Source of the DNA: Byssochlamys sp. IMV 00236
Taxonomy: Eukaryota > Ascomycota > Eurotiomycetes > Eurotiales > Thermoascaceae
Assembly (NCBI GenBank): GCA_001931875.2
Contig: MSJH02000407.1
Span: 1 to 36,975 of the forward strand
Direction: 5' to 3'
DNA length: 36,975 nt
Every line of letters starts with the position of its first letter. Position 1 is the stretch's first letter. Under the pieces are notes generated by a model, which saw only the letters and a list, made by a program, of their open reading frames with translations, did not search any database and was not told where the DNA came from. Made by a program: the position numbers and the translations under genes. Positions 1 through 9,257 of this stretch are shown here, one piece after another.

Positions 1-42
<42 letters not shown>
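1..42. repeat. Poly-T tract at left contig end
   Basis: A run of about 42 T residues with no other base opens the window. A similar run closes it. On the minus strand it reads as a poly-A run directly after a transposon terminal repeat, so it may be genuine element-associated sequence. It may equally be a place where the assembly stopped in a homopolymer. Confidence 0.9.
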
Positions 43-46
43 CATG

Positions 47-235
47 CCCAACACTCCATGCACCAGAAAATAGGCTAATGCTACGGGCGCTTCCTTGGGA
101 CGCTACATATGTTGTCACTATACAACTTCACATTACCAAAGTCTCTGCCTAACCTAAGGCTGTTCAGTTCAATCTCTCTGATACAGAATACGAATTTATC
201 ATAATTACGCGTGTTCTTGCATCTTTATTGACCAA
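47..235 (-). repeat. Terminal region of a Tc1-like element, copy A of a dispersed repeat family
   Basis: This segment starts with the terminal motif CATGCACCAGAAAATAGGCT and closely matches 32746-32935, including the block around TCACTATACAACTTCACA and the block TAGTTTTATGTTGTCAG. It lies just downstream of the transposase fragment at 205-726. Other copies of the terminus lie at 15553 (same orientation) and 12945 (opposite orientation). I read it as the 3' terminal inverted repeat and subterminal region of a DNA transposon. The family name is unknown to me. Confidence 0.6.
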
Positions 236-726
236 ACTGACAACATAAAACTAGACCACTGTTCAACCGTCCAATTGGCATGCTCATGGACCCAGCGAAG
301 TCTTTTCTTCATGTGTTCTTCTGTTAATGCTGGTTTTTGAGCAACATAGTAAGAGCCATACTCCATCCTCTTCAAACTGTTGATAACAGTCTGTCTACAG
401 ACTTCTACATCTACGTTATGCAGTTCTAATCTCAGACAGTCGTATGTTACGAATGGATTATCTCCTATGGTCCTCATAAGCAGTTTCTGGGATCTCTCAT
501 TGATTTTATGGGTTCTGCATTTTGGCTTGGTTGGTATAGGCGATCCAGTCTTCTTTATTCTATCCACAGTGCTTTGTACTGTCGTCTTTGGCATTTCGAC
601 TATGTTTACAATGTCGTCGTCAGGCGACTGCCTTGCTTTTCCAAGGTAATAAATACCCCAGTGCTTTCTTTCTTCGCGAGGTTGATAAGGGCCACGTTCT
701 TTAGTTGATACGTTTTCAGCAGACAT
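205..726 (-). pseudogene. Tc1/mariner-type transposase, N-terminal fragment without catalytic domain
   Basis: An open frame of 173 codons begins with the ATG at 726. Residues about 20-70 look like a helix-turn-helix (IVEMPKTTVQSTVDRIKK). They are followed by the linker typical of Tc1 transposases (TGSPIPTKPKCRTHKINERS), a second helical DNA-binding unit, and the segment KRLRWVHEHANWTVEQW that normally just precedes the first catalytic aspartate. Here the frame runs into the repeat-family terminus and stops, so no DDE/DDD triad is present. It is therefore a deletion derivative, unable to transpose itself. A full Tc1-like transposase has about 340 residues. No matching left terminal repeat was found between 730 and 1180. 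Confidence 0.6.
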
Positions 727-913
727 GAATAATTAATAAAATATTGAGAAATAAACACAATTTTGACTTCTTTTTTTTATTTTTTTTATTAAGTACAAAA
801 CCGAATTAAGTGTGATTGTGTTACGCAGTTGTCAAGAAATCGCATAAAAGGCGGGGTAAAACATTTTGAGTACATCTCTAAGAGATACGTGATATGTGTA
901 AACACGACAATTA

Positions 914-1210
914 CTAAATTTTGTGGAAGATTTGTAGGATTATCAATGCTTCGTGGATAGCTTGCCACGTATCTTCATTGAATCTGACAATTTTGAATCC
1001 CATATTCGTGGCCATTGCTTTCAATTGTCGCTTCCAACCTCCACGCTCACGAATTAAACTCTTTCTATCATAGTGATTTACAACGAACTCTTTCATATCT
1101 TTAAGTGCAGCAGGCCAGCCCACTTCTTTTCTGTCATCAGCCAAATTTAATAATAACGACCTAACCTCTAAGCACATTGAAAAACGAGGAAAGGAGCAGA
1201 GGTAGTTCTG
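914..1210 (-). CDS. Unrecognised small protein, probably the last exon of a spliced gene
   Basis: An open frame ends at 914. From the ATG at 1177 it gives 87 residues, and it stays open upstream (NYLCSFPRFSMCLEVRSLLL). A possible first exon lies near 1288, starting MSENILLKD and followed by a strong GTAAG donor. No acceptor I tried joins the two in frame, so the model is incomplete or the gene is broken. The product is basic and helical, with FVVNHYDRKSLIRERGGWKR in its centre. No domain is recognised. Its position between transposon relics makes a repeat-derived ORF as likely as a host gene. Confidence 0.3.
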   Translation of the reverse strand, partial: QNYLCSFPRFSMCLEVRSLLLNLADDRKEVGWPAALKDMKEFVVNHYDRKSLIRERGGWKRQLKAMATNMGFKIVRFNEDTWQAIHEALIILQIFHKI

Positions 1211-1556
1211 TAAGTATTGGGTACTAAAAATTTACTTTTCTTATTGACATAACTTACCATCTTTAAGTAATATATTCTCGCTCATATTGTTACTATGGAG
1301 TTTTTAAAAATAAATAATAAATGCAAGTTTTTTTGTAAATAATGCTTTAGTAATAGAAAACTTTGCCTATTAAGTGTATCAATAATATCAGACAGAGAGA
1401 AATTTGACAAGAAAGAAAGCTATTTTAATAATAAAAACAGTGCGAGACGTCAAAAAAAGGGGAGACAAGAGTTGTGTACCTCTTTTATGTGCATATGGGG
1501 GTTTACAAGCTGAAATGTGAATTTGATTTTTAACTAATTAAATAATATAAATATGC
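1178..1556. other. AT-rich spacer
   Basis: Apart from the possible first exon near 1261-1288 noted for the neighbouring ORF, I see no gene, RNA or clear repeat here. Short GA-rich stretches occur around 1393-1420. Confidence 0.4.
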
Positions 1557-1667
1557 AATACTCCTCTCGGTTTTCTTAGGGGACACCACGCTCCGGGAGT
1601 TACTATTATCTTTGGTAATAATAGCTCCCGGAGCGTGGTGTCCCCTAAGAAAACCGAGAAGAGTATT
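1557..1667. mobile_element. Palindromic foldback/MITE-like element flanked by TA
   Basis: The left arm runs from about 1561 to 1603 and the right arm from about 1620 to 1663. They are near-perfect reverse complements (one mismatch and about one inserted base) around a loop of roughly 15 nt. Each arm contains GGGGACACCACGCTCCGGGA or its complement. The unit is bounded on both sides by the dinucleotide TA, the target duplication of Tc1/mariner elements. The arms are much more GC-rich than their surroundings. It could instead be a foldback element or a structured RNA, but the TA flanks favour a mariner-type MITE. Confidence 0.6.
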
Positions 1668-1727
1668 TTTTTTTAATTTATTAACTAAGAATAAAGCTCA
1701 TCAAAATAAAGGGGAGAAATTGTATAA

Positions 1728-1751
1728 AATTAAGAAAACCGAAAAGAATAT
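1728..1751. repeat. Second, solo copy of the palindrome's terminal motif
   Basis: The sequence TAAGAAAACCGAAAAGAATA here repeats the outer end of the palindromic element's right arm (1645-1665) with two substitutions, about 80 bp away and in the same orientation. It looks like a remnant of a second, decayed insertion of the same family. Confidence 0.4.
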
Positions 1752-1879
1752 CCGAGGCTCTCTCATCACATAGGGAGAAAGTCCAACATCAACTTTACAG
1801 GCTGTGTCGAACTATCGAATAATTTAAGGCATCTATTGTGCTTTCATTCTTCTTCACCCTTGAAAATCATCGCTTGTAA

Positions 1880-2306
1880 TCAGCTTGTATACAATCCAGC
1901 TTTCATAATATTAATTGCTGCATTATTGTCTGGGCTTCTCACAAATCCATCTATGGGTATTCTCATCCAGAAAAGCTGAACCAACAAAGGCGCTTGTTTC
2001 TTAAGCACGTTTGATATGCCAATGATATAAAGAAATATCTGTAGAGAAATTGTTGATATCTCGGTTTGACTATAATCTATCGTTACTCGTTTCACTTTCA
2101 AATTGGAATTCTTTTAATCCACGTAAACTACTCAACAAGAATGGTGATAGCTTCTTTATCAGTGGCACAGAAACACACAGGGACACCTTTCCTAGTGATT
2201 TTGCTTTTAATAATGATGGTGAGCTAGTAAGCGTCACAATCAGAGGCAATAAGGGATTTGCAGCTTTTATGTGTTTTATCAGCACGCCATTCTGCGATGT
2301 ATTCAA
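1880..2306 (-). pseudogene. Possible relic of a TnpB/Fanzor-type nuclease (C-terminal part), frameshifted
   Basis: Two overlapping minus-strand frames appear to be pieces of one protein: 2306-2070, then 2101-1880 after a frameshift. The first contains a hydrophobic strand plus glycine/serine pattern (LPLIVTLTSSPSLLKAKSLG) and ends near KEFQFESETS. This resembles the region around the second RuvC acidic residue and the E-F-R-T-S segment of TnpB/Fanzor proteins. The second ends with SPDNNAAINIMKAG, close to the RuvC-III motif D-x-N-A-A-x-N-I that closes those nucleases. The usual zinc-finger cysteines are not seen. No complete gene and no intact catalytic set is present. The assignment rests mainly on the terminal motif and is tentative. 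Confidence 0.4.
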
Positions 2307-2309
2307 GTA

Positions 2310-2738
2310 GCTAGAGATAAAGTATGTTTATGTCCCGATTTGTTTAACAATAAAGAGGGTAACATAGATTCTTTTCAAAGATACTATATCCAGAGTCTAA
2401 TACTTTCTGAATCAACGAAAGTTTACTAAATATAGTATTGCTGCTACCTCTTGCAACTATGATCAAACTGTACTTGTAACGACTGTGGTATTAAACACAG
2501 TGATACCCTGTACTTGCAAAGATGAAGCAATAGAAAGTATGGTTGGCCTAACTATTTTTTTATAGGAACTAACGATGGTATAACAAATCAATAGAGTTTA
2601 ATATAATGCTCACTCTTCCTTATTGTAGGATGTAACAGTGTGGTTCCAACTGTGAAGTAATTGCTGTGCTGCGTTTAAATTTCAAAAGATTCTAAAGTCT
2701 CTCTATTTTTTTTCTCACTCTATTTTTCTAGTTATCAA
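2310..2738. other. Spacer upstream of MET30 with possible decayed coding traces
   Basis: The minus strand keeps short open stretches continuous with the nuclease-like relic but with several stops, so the relic may once have extended here. The 3' half should hold the MET30-like promoter and 5' leader; a pyrimidine-rich stretch at 2700-2730 lies just upstream of its ATG. No other feature is supported. Confidence 0.35.
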
Positions 2739-4574
2739 ATGAACAATACAACTGACGATAAACAAAAGGAAAAAGAAAATGCTCCAGTCAAAGAGTTTCT
2801 GTCGAGACATGTTCCTGAACAACTAGCAAATAGCAAAAAGTTATGTTATAGACACAGACCTGATCTCATTAAACGACGACAGCCTGACAATTTCGATTTT
2901 GAACAAACACAAAAAGTAGTGTAAACAGCCTTTTATGCCCCCTGATTCATTAATTTTTTATTGTGTTAGCAACTAGAAGCACTTCCGACAGAAGATAAAG
3001 CAGCCATTACACATATTTGGTCTATATTCTCTGCTGCACCTCCAGATCAGCGCATCTTGATCCTTCGAGGTCTTCTTTCGACTTGTTGTATGCCCCAACT
3101 TTCATTTCTGTACAATGCAATCAAGCCGCTGGTTCGAATTGATTTTTTAGCCATCTTACCTCATGAAATATCACTCAAGATCTTTTCATATCTGGATGCA
3201 AAATCACTCTGTACCGCCGCTCAAGTATCTCAGGCATGGAAGGAGCTGGCGGACGATGAAGCGGTGTGGCACCGAATGTGTGAACAACACATTGATAAGA
3301 AATGTGCCAAGTGTGGCTGGGGTTTACCATTATTAAACAAGAAAAAGAAGACGGTGCCGATGAAACGATTAGAGCCGAGCGAAGAGCCATTACGTGTGGC
3401 CTGTGGATCAAGAACGATAGAGGAAGATACAAACAAGAAGGTCAAGGTAGACATATCATCCAAAGAAACAAGTCCATCACATATTACAACACCCATCGTG
3501 CGACGAAGACCCTGGAAAGAGGTGTATTCGGAGCGACTGCGGATCGAGCGCAACTGGCGCAACAACAAATATCAGTCGAGAGTCTTGAGCGGTCATACGG
3601 ATGGAGTGATGTGTGTCCAGTTTTGTGATAGCAGCAATATTGCCATGACGGGATCGTACGACAAGACGGTCCGTATCTGGAATCTAGAAACATGTGAACT
3701 CTTACGAACCCTCACCGGACACACACGATGCGTGCGTGCGCTCCAGTTTGATGAAGCCAAGCTGATCACGGCCTCGATGGACCACACACTCAAGATTTGG
3801 AACTGGCAGACAGGTCAATGTATTCGTACGCTCGAGGGTCACACTGGCGGTGTTTTGAGCTTGCATTTCAATTCAAGGTTACTGGCAAGCGGATCGACAG
3901 ACCACACGATTCGGGTGTGGAACTTTTTGGCTGGCGAGTGCTGTACCCTGACCGGTCACACCGAGTGGGTCAACTGTGTGCGATTCTGTCAGGATGATCA
4001 GCTCCTTGTCTCAGCAGGCGACGACGCAACAGTACGCATTTGGGATCTTCAGACACGACAGTGTATTCGTGTCTTGAACGGCCATGTCGGACAGGTGCAG
4101 ATTGCATTGCCCAGTCCCAAGTGCTTCTCTCATAACTTTGTCGAGCAAGAACCACAGAACGATTTGCCACTTTCACGTGGAATCCCGCAACAGCCAGGAT
4201 GTGCAGTGACTGAGAACCGAAGAAGGAGCATAGAACAAAAGAGATCGACCCAGACAACGACAGATAATCCCATTATTATCTCAGGGTCACTTGATAACAC
4301 GATCAAAGTATGGGACTTGGCAACAGGAAACTGCATTCGTACCCTCTTTGGTCACGTCGAAGGTGTCTGGGGTTTGGCATACGATACGCTCAGGATTGTC
4401 AGTGGGTCTCATGATAGCACGATCCGTGTTTGGGATTTAAGTAATGGTCGATGTATGCACGCACTTGAAGGTCATATTGGGCCTGTCACTGCTGTGGCTC
4501 TAAGCGATACCAAGATCATCTCGACTTCAGATGATGGAGATGTCAGGATTTGGGATTATGGAGTGCCACATTAA
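2739..4574 (+). CDS. MET30: F-box/WD40 protein, Met30/SCON2-like SCF ubiquitin ligase receptor
   Basis: Two exons: 2739-2915 (or 2918) and 2970-4574, giving about 593 residues. The junction restores QTQK-QLEALPTEDKAA in frame, and exon 1 carries LCYRHRPDLIKRRQPDNFDF, typical of the Met30/SCON2/Lin-23 lineage. The F-box is at about residues 116-162 (ILPHEISLKIFSYLD) and a cysteine-containing linker follows (CAKCGW). Seven WD40 repeats run from about 264 to the C-terminus, with GH and W-D/N signatures such as LSGHTDGV, IWNLET and VWDLAT. A basic, low-complexity insertion sits inside blade 5. In yeast and Neurospora this receptor links Skp1/cullin to substrates such as Met4 in sulfur control. 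The length matches the family. The choice between the two donors (GTAGTG or GTGTAA) changes one residue. Confidence 0.92.
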
Positions 4575-4823
4575 CACATAAAATGATTTTGCTTAAATGT
4601 CTTAAATCCACTTAGATCTATAATCATATACCCTCAACGTAATAAACATATTTGTACTCCTTGCTTATTGAAATATATATATACATTATGCACTACAAGC
4701 TGAAGGACACTGTGGCTTTTGTTTGCTTTCTAAATTTCTATTGGTCAGATATTTTCTCATAAGGTTGACAAGAGTGACTGCATCTCCTTTTCCCAACTCT
4801 TCATCTTATCCAGCAACTTGATC

Positions 4824-5358
4824 ATGAGTGAACCAAAACCAGGAGAAGCACTTATTAAGCCAGAGTAATAAGAAAGCATAAAGAGAGGGGGAGAAAAAAA
4901 AAGAATACATAATTGATGCCTTATACAGGTACCGTAAGGAACGTTGGTTTAGCGATGCTGAAACAGCTGTCAATGATGACGAAGCAGAAGGTGCCTCTAC
5001 GATCGAGCCCAAGAAGCAAAAGGTAAAAAAAAAAGAAGCAAGAACAGAAAATATGAGTGATATTAAATATATTACACAATTATATTTATGCATAACAGAA
5101 TGCTCGTGGTGCTAATAAAGGACAAAGAGGGAAAAAGCGTATTGAAGATAGCGTCAGACTTTGTAAATACGTGGCTGTTGATGAAGAATGCAAGATTGGT
5201 GAAAAGTAAAGAACGTTACTTCTTTTATGGATATGATTATTTATATTTTTTCTTCCAGGTGTCGATTCTCTCATGACCTTGAAGCTTATTTAGCCGCCAA
5301 ACCTGCTGATATTGGTAATCGATGTGTCAATTTTGATTTATTTGGAAAGTAAGAGAGG

Positions 5359-5403
<45 letters not shown>

Positions 5404-7198
5404 AGCTTAAAATTATCTTTAATAGATGTTCATATGGCTATAAATGTCGCTTCTTGAGCGCACACTTGGATGAAAACAAAAAACTGATTGTAGATGAGAA
5501 AAAGATGGCAGAGAACAATGTGTATACGATCAATGGTATCTCACACGAAACACAAGTCGCATTGAATCGTTCAAAAGTAAGAAAGAATAAGAAAGGATGA
5601 CACGGGATTGACTGTTTGATATAGTACAAGTTTCCAAGAACAGAAGCATATATGGCTACAGTAAAAGTAGAGATTGCAGAGGAACAGGCGATGAAGGACG
5701 CCAATGCATTAAAACGAAAACTTCAACCATCTTCCGAAGAGCAAAAGGGAATCAAAAAGCAAAAGTCTGATGAATCTACTGACAGCGAGGACGACGAATT
5801 TTTTGATGCCTCTAACGAGTTTACAAATGTCAGTATTGAACCAGCAGCAGTTGAAGCATCCACAAGTCAAGAAGATAAGCCTATAGGACCTATCGATCTT
5901 AAATACAAAAAGGTATATTTCCCCTTTTTGACATGTGGATGATATCTCATATAGATGATTTAGATTATAGATTTCAGAAACAAAACTTACCTTGCACCAC
6001 TCACAACAGTCGGCAATTTACCGTTCCGAAGAGTCTGTAAAGAATATGGGGTCGATATCACCTGTGGTGAAATGGCTCTCGCATTCAATTTACTACAAGG
6101 CCAGCAATCCGAATGGGCGTTAACAAAGCGTCATAAATCTGAAGATATCTTTGGTATTCAAATATGTGGATCAAAGGTTGAGCAAGTGACAAAGGCTTGC
6201 GAGGTTTTGAATAACGAAGTGGATGTTGATTTCATTGATCTAAACATGGGATGTCCTATTGATTTAGTGTTTAAGCAAGTAAGGAAGAGACTATTTGATC
6301 TGGGATCTGTTACTAATTCACATAACAGGGCGCTGGTTCAGCATTGCTAGATGCTAGAGGTCGTATGTTTAAGATATTAAGAGGCATGCAGACAGTGACT
6401 GATATTCCGATCACGGCAAAGTTCAGAATGGGTATCAAAGACAACTATCCAATTGCTGACAGAGTTGTACCCAAGCTTGAAGAATTGGTAAGAAAAATAT
6501 GACTATTTCACTGCTTCATGAGGTCTCATGTATATTATAGGGAATTGCTTTAGGATCTGTAAGCTCTCTCTTTTAAAAATATGTGTATATATAACAAATA
6601 ACTTACTGTCGTGTGATAGCTCCATGGACGTTCTCGTGCACAAAGATACACCAGAAAGGCAGATTGGGAATACATTGGAACGATGAAACAGTTGACAAAT
6701 AGCATGCCATTATACGGTAACGGAGATATAATGAGCTTTGAAGACTACAATCGCTGCAAGGAAATCAGTGGTGTGGATGGTGTCATGATCGGTAGAGGTG
6801 CGCTTATCAAGCCATGGATTTTTGATGAAATTAAAAACCAGAGACACTATGATATCTCTGCTAATGAGAGATTTGATATGCTCAAGCGTTTCTGTGACTA
6901 CGGTTTAGAACATTGGGGATCAGACAGTCAAGGCGTCAACATCACTCGACGATTCTTTTGTGAATGGCAGTCATTTTTGTACAGATATATTCCAGTTGGC
7001 ATCCTTGAAAGACCTCCTCAACGTATGAATGAAAGACCACCTCCATTCCAAGGACGTAACGATCTGGAAACACTCATGGCCAGCCCTCTCGCGTCTGATT
7101 GGGTTAAGCTTAGTGAACTTTTCCTTGGCCCTGCACCAGAAGATTTTAAATTTGTACCAAAGCATAAAGCAAATTCATTTGAGTCTATTCAGGTATAA
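4824..7198 (+). CDS. DUS3: tRNA-dihydrouridine(47) synthase, Dus3-like
   Basis: Ten exons close exactly in frame and give 613 residues: 4824-4864, 4929-5022, 5099-5205, 5259-5348, 5426-5576, 5625-5912, 5964-6278, 6329-6487, 6541-6558 and 6620-7198. The N-terminal half has two CCCH zinc fingers; the first is C67-x8-C-x5-C-x3-H and the second is around [13 protein letters not shown]. An acidic linker follows, then a TIM-barrel flavin domain starting at [15 protein letters not shown]. The signature [19 protein letters not shown] contains the catalytic Cys, and [10 protein letters not shown] and GNGDI are FMN/substrate-binding segments. Dus3 reduces U47 in the variable loop of cytoplasmic tRNAs using FMN and NADPH. 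The ninth exon has only 18 nt (GIALGS). The last codons sit on a possible donor (CAG|GTATAA), so a variant C-terminus is conceivable. Confidence 0.93.
5370..5401. repeat. (AT)n microsatellite in DUS3 intron 4
   Basis: About sixteen AT units fill most of the 77-nt intron between the two CCCH zinc-finger exons. The tract leaves the donor and acceptor intact but is likely length-polymorphic. Confidence 0.85.
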
Positions 7199-7361
7199 AA
7201 ATATATACATATTATAATAACAATCTAACCTGCTTTTATATATAATAAAAAGGGTTAAAATGAAAATAATAGAAATAAATATATATGTGCATATATGGCC
7301 TTTCTTTTCAATTTATTCGCAAATGATGGTAGTAATTTACATAGTATACACACAGATAGTA

Positions 7362-9163
7362 TTAATGGTTATTGCAACAAAATTCTATATCGACTATTTC
7401 CTTGGGCGTATTCGAACTTAACACATAAGGTTCTTCTTTTCCAATCACAACATTATCTTCAATACGTATACCAATACCATGATATTTACTTGGGAACTTG
7501 CTGTCATATGGAACATAGATACCTGGTTCAATGGTAATAACCATATTCTGCTTCAATTTACGCGATCTGTCTAAATCATGTAAATCATGTACGTCTAAGC
7601 CAAGGTAATGTCCAACATGATGAGGATAGAGTATTCGTTCGAGATCCTGTATTGAATGTTAGCTTTGAACAATGTCTCTCTCTCTCTCACATTGAGATCC
7701 TTACCCATCCTGTCACATTAAATCCTATTTTTTGAAGTTCTTCTTTCATCAATTTGACAGATTGTGAGTGAATACCATGAAGAGAGACACTATTTGCTTC
7801 AGTGCATAATTTGATACAGGCTTTATTGACATTCAAGACAGCCTGATAAAGCTCCTTTTGAGGTTCAGTAAACTTGCCATTGACTGGCCATGTACGAGTG
7901 ATATCACTTGCATATCCATTGTATTCACCACCACAGTCTACCAGTACTAGTTCATTATCTCTAATCGTTTCAGGGTCAATGTATGGTCATGACAGTAGGG
8001 TTATATCTTACTTCAATTCCATATCGTTTCGGACATAGTGCAAGGATAAAGCATTGGGTCCACCAGCGATTACAGGAACGTAAGCCAGCATGGTTGATCC
8101 TCTCATCCTGACCTCATAATCAAACTTTGCCCAAAGCTGTGCTTCTGTTATTCCTGGTTTTGTCCACTTCATTGCCTCTACAAATGCCTTTGAACTGATC
8201 AACCCAGACTGTTTCATCGCTTCTATCTCGCTTGGACTCTTGATCATTCTCAACTCTTGAACTATTTTGCTTAATGGCAATATACTTTGAATCTTGAGGC
8301 CTGGGTAATGATGTTAGCATCTTACTTTTTTTACGTTTTATCCGAGGGAAATGACCCTTCTTTAAACTAAACCAGAGCTTTCCCCAAAACGTACCAGTCT
8401 CGATTAGATTTTTTGTGGATTCATCCGAGATCAATGTAGGCATATTTCCAGGACTATCCATAAAGACGTGCTTGTATGCTCCAATAGCCTTTTTTAAATA
8501 AGCTATGAATTTGGTATTCTCATAGGCTTCGTCTGCTCCAAATATCTCTTTTGCACCCTCAATGCCTGTGCGTGGTCCATCCCATAATTCTGCATGTGCG
8601 TTCTTTGGCAAGACAAACATGGTTTGTTTATATCCTTTTTTAGAATTGTTCTTTTCTGCACACAAGATATCTGTCAATATTGCAAATCATACGCTTTTTC
8701 ATATTTGTATTACCCAGTATCAATGCAGCGTCAGGTTCATTGTATCCACATAAATACCAAAAGTCAGTGTTCTGATGGAACGGATAGAATATGTTGTTTG
8801 TCATGTAGCGAGTGCCGTATCCTAAGCATATGACTACACTATCCTCAGGTAACGTCTTCATCAAGTTCGATCTTCGTTGTTCGTACTCATCGGCAGTGAA
8901 TCCAGGCGTCACTTTAGTAAAAGCCCAAATGTTAGCCAATAGGTCTACTTGATGTACAAATTACCTTGTCCCTTTTTCATTAAATTGGGATGGGTTATAT
9001 ACGTAGGCTGACCAAATGACCTCTTGTGTGTTGCTGGAATTGTCACATTGGCCACACTATAATGTCTTTTATAAGGAACTGCAATACGCGATCTAATAAC
9101 TGCTGAAGCTGTATAGCTGTATACTCTCTTTAAAGACAATGATCTTATGGAGGAACGGAGCAT
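7362..9163 (-). CDS. ICP55: Mitochondrial intermediate-cleaving peptidase, aminopeptidase P family (Icp55/XPNPEP3)
   Basis: Six exons give 518 residues, in frame throughout: 9163-8965, 8911-8714, 8655-8326, 8300-8012, 7960-7705 and 7646-7362. The first 50 residues are rich in Arg/Ser without acidic residues (MLRSSIRSLSLKRVYSY), a clear mitochondrial presequence. The AMP-N domain follows (GQPTYITHPNLMKKGQVTPG, NTDFWYLCGYNEPDAAL). The pita-bread metalloprotease domain keeps all five metal ligands: Asp in VDCGGEYNGY, Asp in ASDITRTWP, His in VGHYLGLDVHD, Glu in TIEPGIYV and Glu in IRIEDNVV. Yeast Icp55 (511 residues) trims one residue from imported proteins after MPP cleavage. The gene converges on DUS3 with 163 bp between the stop codons. 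Its start lies 95 bp from the end of the upstream IFRD gene. Confidence 0.93.
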
Positions 9164-9228
9164 ATATGTTTATTAAGCAAAAAGGGATGACAGGGCGCGA
9201 AGGGAAGGGGGGCAATTTTAGGCTTGTG

Positions 9229-9236
9229 TCACGTGA
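9229..9236. promoter_or_regulatory. TCACGTGA palindrome upstream of ICP55
   Basis: A perfect 8-bp palindrome containing the E-box CACGTG lies about 66 bp upstream of the ICP55 start codon, inside the 94-bp gap to the neighbouring gene. In yeasts this octamer is bound by Cbf1-type bHLH factors. Function here is inferred only from motif and position. Confidence 0.35.
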
Positions 9237-9257
9237 ATGACAATGATAAGAATCATG

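Noticed and set aside
2470..2500. ACTGTGG motif upstream of MET30 as a Met31/32-type sulfur control site
   Set aside because: The motif is short and expected by chance, and those factors are not established in this fungal group.
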